Shown: positions 5,032 to 5,270 of the stretch, piece after piece | Layout: the number at the start of each line of letters is the position of its first letter | Position numbering within the stretch: the stretch's first letter is position 1 | Assembly: GCA_017467985.1 (NCBI GenBank) | Contig: JAFUJY010000050.1 | Span: 1 to 5,270, forward strand | Length of the DNA stretch: 5,270 nt | Source of the DNA: Bacillota bacterium | GTDB lineage: Bacteria; Bacillota; Clostridia; Lachnospirales; Bianqueaceae | Reading direction: 5' to 3' | Notes under the pieces: model-generated | Told to the model about the DNA's origin: nothing | Seen by the model: the letters and a program-made list of their open reading frames with translations, nothing else | The model's database searches: none | Translations under genes and position numbers: made by a program

Positions 5032-5270
5032 ATGAAAAAGATTCTTGCAGTATGGTTGTCGTTGGTGATGTTTCTGTCTTTTGCTGCGCCGGTCATGGCA
5101 GAAAATACAGAACTGTCGGATGACATTGTTATTCTCTATACCAATGATGTACATACTTACATTGATGGTGTGTTAAGCTACGACGTAATCGCAGCGATTA
5201 AGGATGACCTGGAAACGCAGTACGAGCATGTACTGCTGTTGGATGCAGGTGACCATATTCAGGGAACTGC
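5032..5270 (+). CDS. Secreted 5'-nucleotidase / 2',3'-cyclic phosphodiesterase, N-terminal part (cut by right edge)
   Basis: This is the beginning of a UshA/YfkN-type metallophosphoesterase, an exported enzyme that removes phosphate from nucleotides so that nucleoside and phosphate can be taken up. Only 79 complete codons are visible. Residues 1-23 form a Sec signal peptide (MKKILAVWLS..., with the likely cut after VMA). The mature part opens with the family motif VILYTNDVHTY, where D39 and H41 match the first metal ligands of UshA. It continues to LLLDAGDHIQGT, where D74 matches the bridging metal ligand of the GDxxxG motif. The start is set by AGGAG (5018-5022) with a 9-nt gap. The short distance to the lipoprotein gene suggests shared transcription. 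The nucleotide-binding C-terminal domain and any cell-wall anchor are outside the window, so substrate preference cannot be read. Confidence 0.9.
   Translation, partial: MKKILAVWLSLVMFLSFAAPVMAENTELSDDIVILYTNDVHTYIDGVLSYDVIAAIKDDLETQYEHVLLLDAGDHIQGT

Noticed and set aside
1..5270. CRISPR arrays, tRNA genes, insertion sequences, phage or defence genes
   Set aside because: I looked for them on both strands and found no spaced repeats, cloverleaf sequences, transposase motifs or defence-type domains.

Overview
The window looks like chromosomal DNA from a spore-forming, Gram-positive anaerobe of the Clostridia, probably a gut Lachnospiraceae-type organism. The signs are strong AGGAGG-type ribosome binding sites, moderate GC content by eye, a large Bacillus-type SRP RNA with an Alu domain, a BofA-family sporulation protein, and a CsoR/CopA pair typical of Firmicutes. 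The genus assignment is inference; no search could be run.

Left part (1-1250, minus strand). Read from right to left this is bofA, then the SRP RNA gene, then the 5' part of dnaX, which runs off the left edge. The SRP RNA has its own near-consensus promoter (TTGACT, 17 bp, TATAAT) and an intrinsic terminator. Five tandem copies of an 8-bp unit lie just upstream of that promoter and overlap the bofA stop codon. bofA is preceded by a sequence resembling a sporulation sigma-E promoter.

Middle part (1250-4150, plus strand). This is a copper-responsive operon, csoR-copA. A perfect 9-bp inverted repeat of CsoR-operator type fills the spacer between the -35 and -10 boxes. CopA is a complete 820-residue P1B-1 Cu(+) ATPase with one N-terminal heavy-metal-binding (HMA) domain and a second, CopZ-like HMA domain fused at the C-terminus. 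That C-terminal domain has its own well-spaced Shine-Dalgarno sequence and ATG, and would yield a protein of exactly 69 residues, the usual length of free CopZ. An A7 run lies 26 nt before the ATG, and a +1-frame TGA overlaps the ATG. The locus may therefore make free CopZ as well as the fusion, or be a recent fusion of separate copA and copZ genes. A 20-bp-stem hairpin follows the copA stop.

Right part (4150-5270, plus strand). A putative two-gene export operon begins here. The first gene encodes a lipoprotein with an H/C-rich N-terminal segment and YD/YNEDG-type repeats. After a 22-nt gap comes the start of a secreted UshA-like 5'-nucleotidase / 2',3'-cyclic phosphodiesterase, which is cut by the right edge.

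Most of the window is conserved housekeeping and copper-homeostasis content. The observations most worth checking are the possible internal copZ start, the back-to-back copper and sporulation promoters, and the 8-bp repeat array upstream of the SRP RNA promoter.
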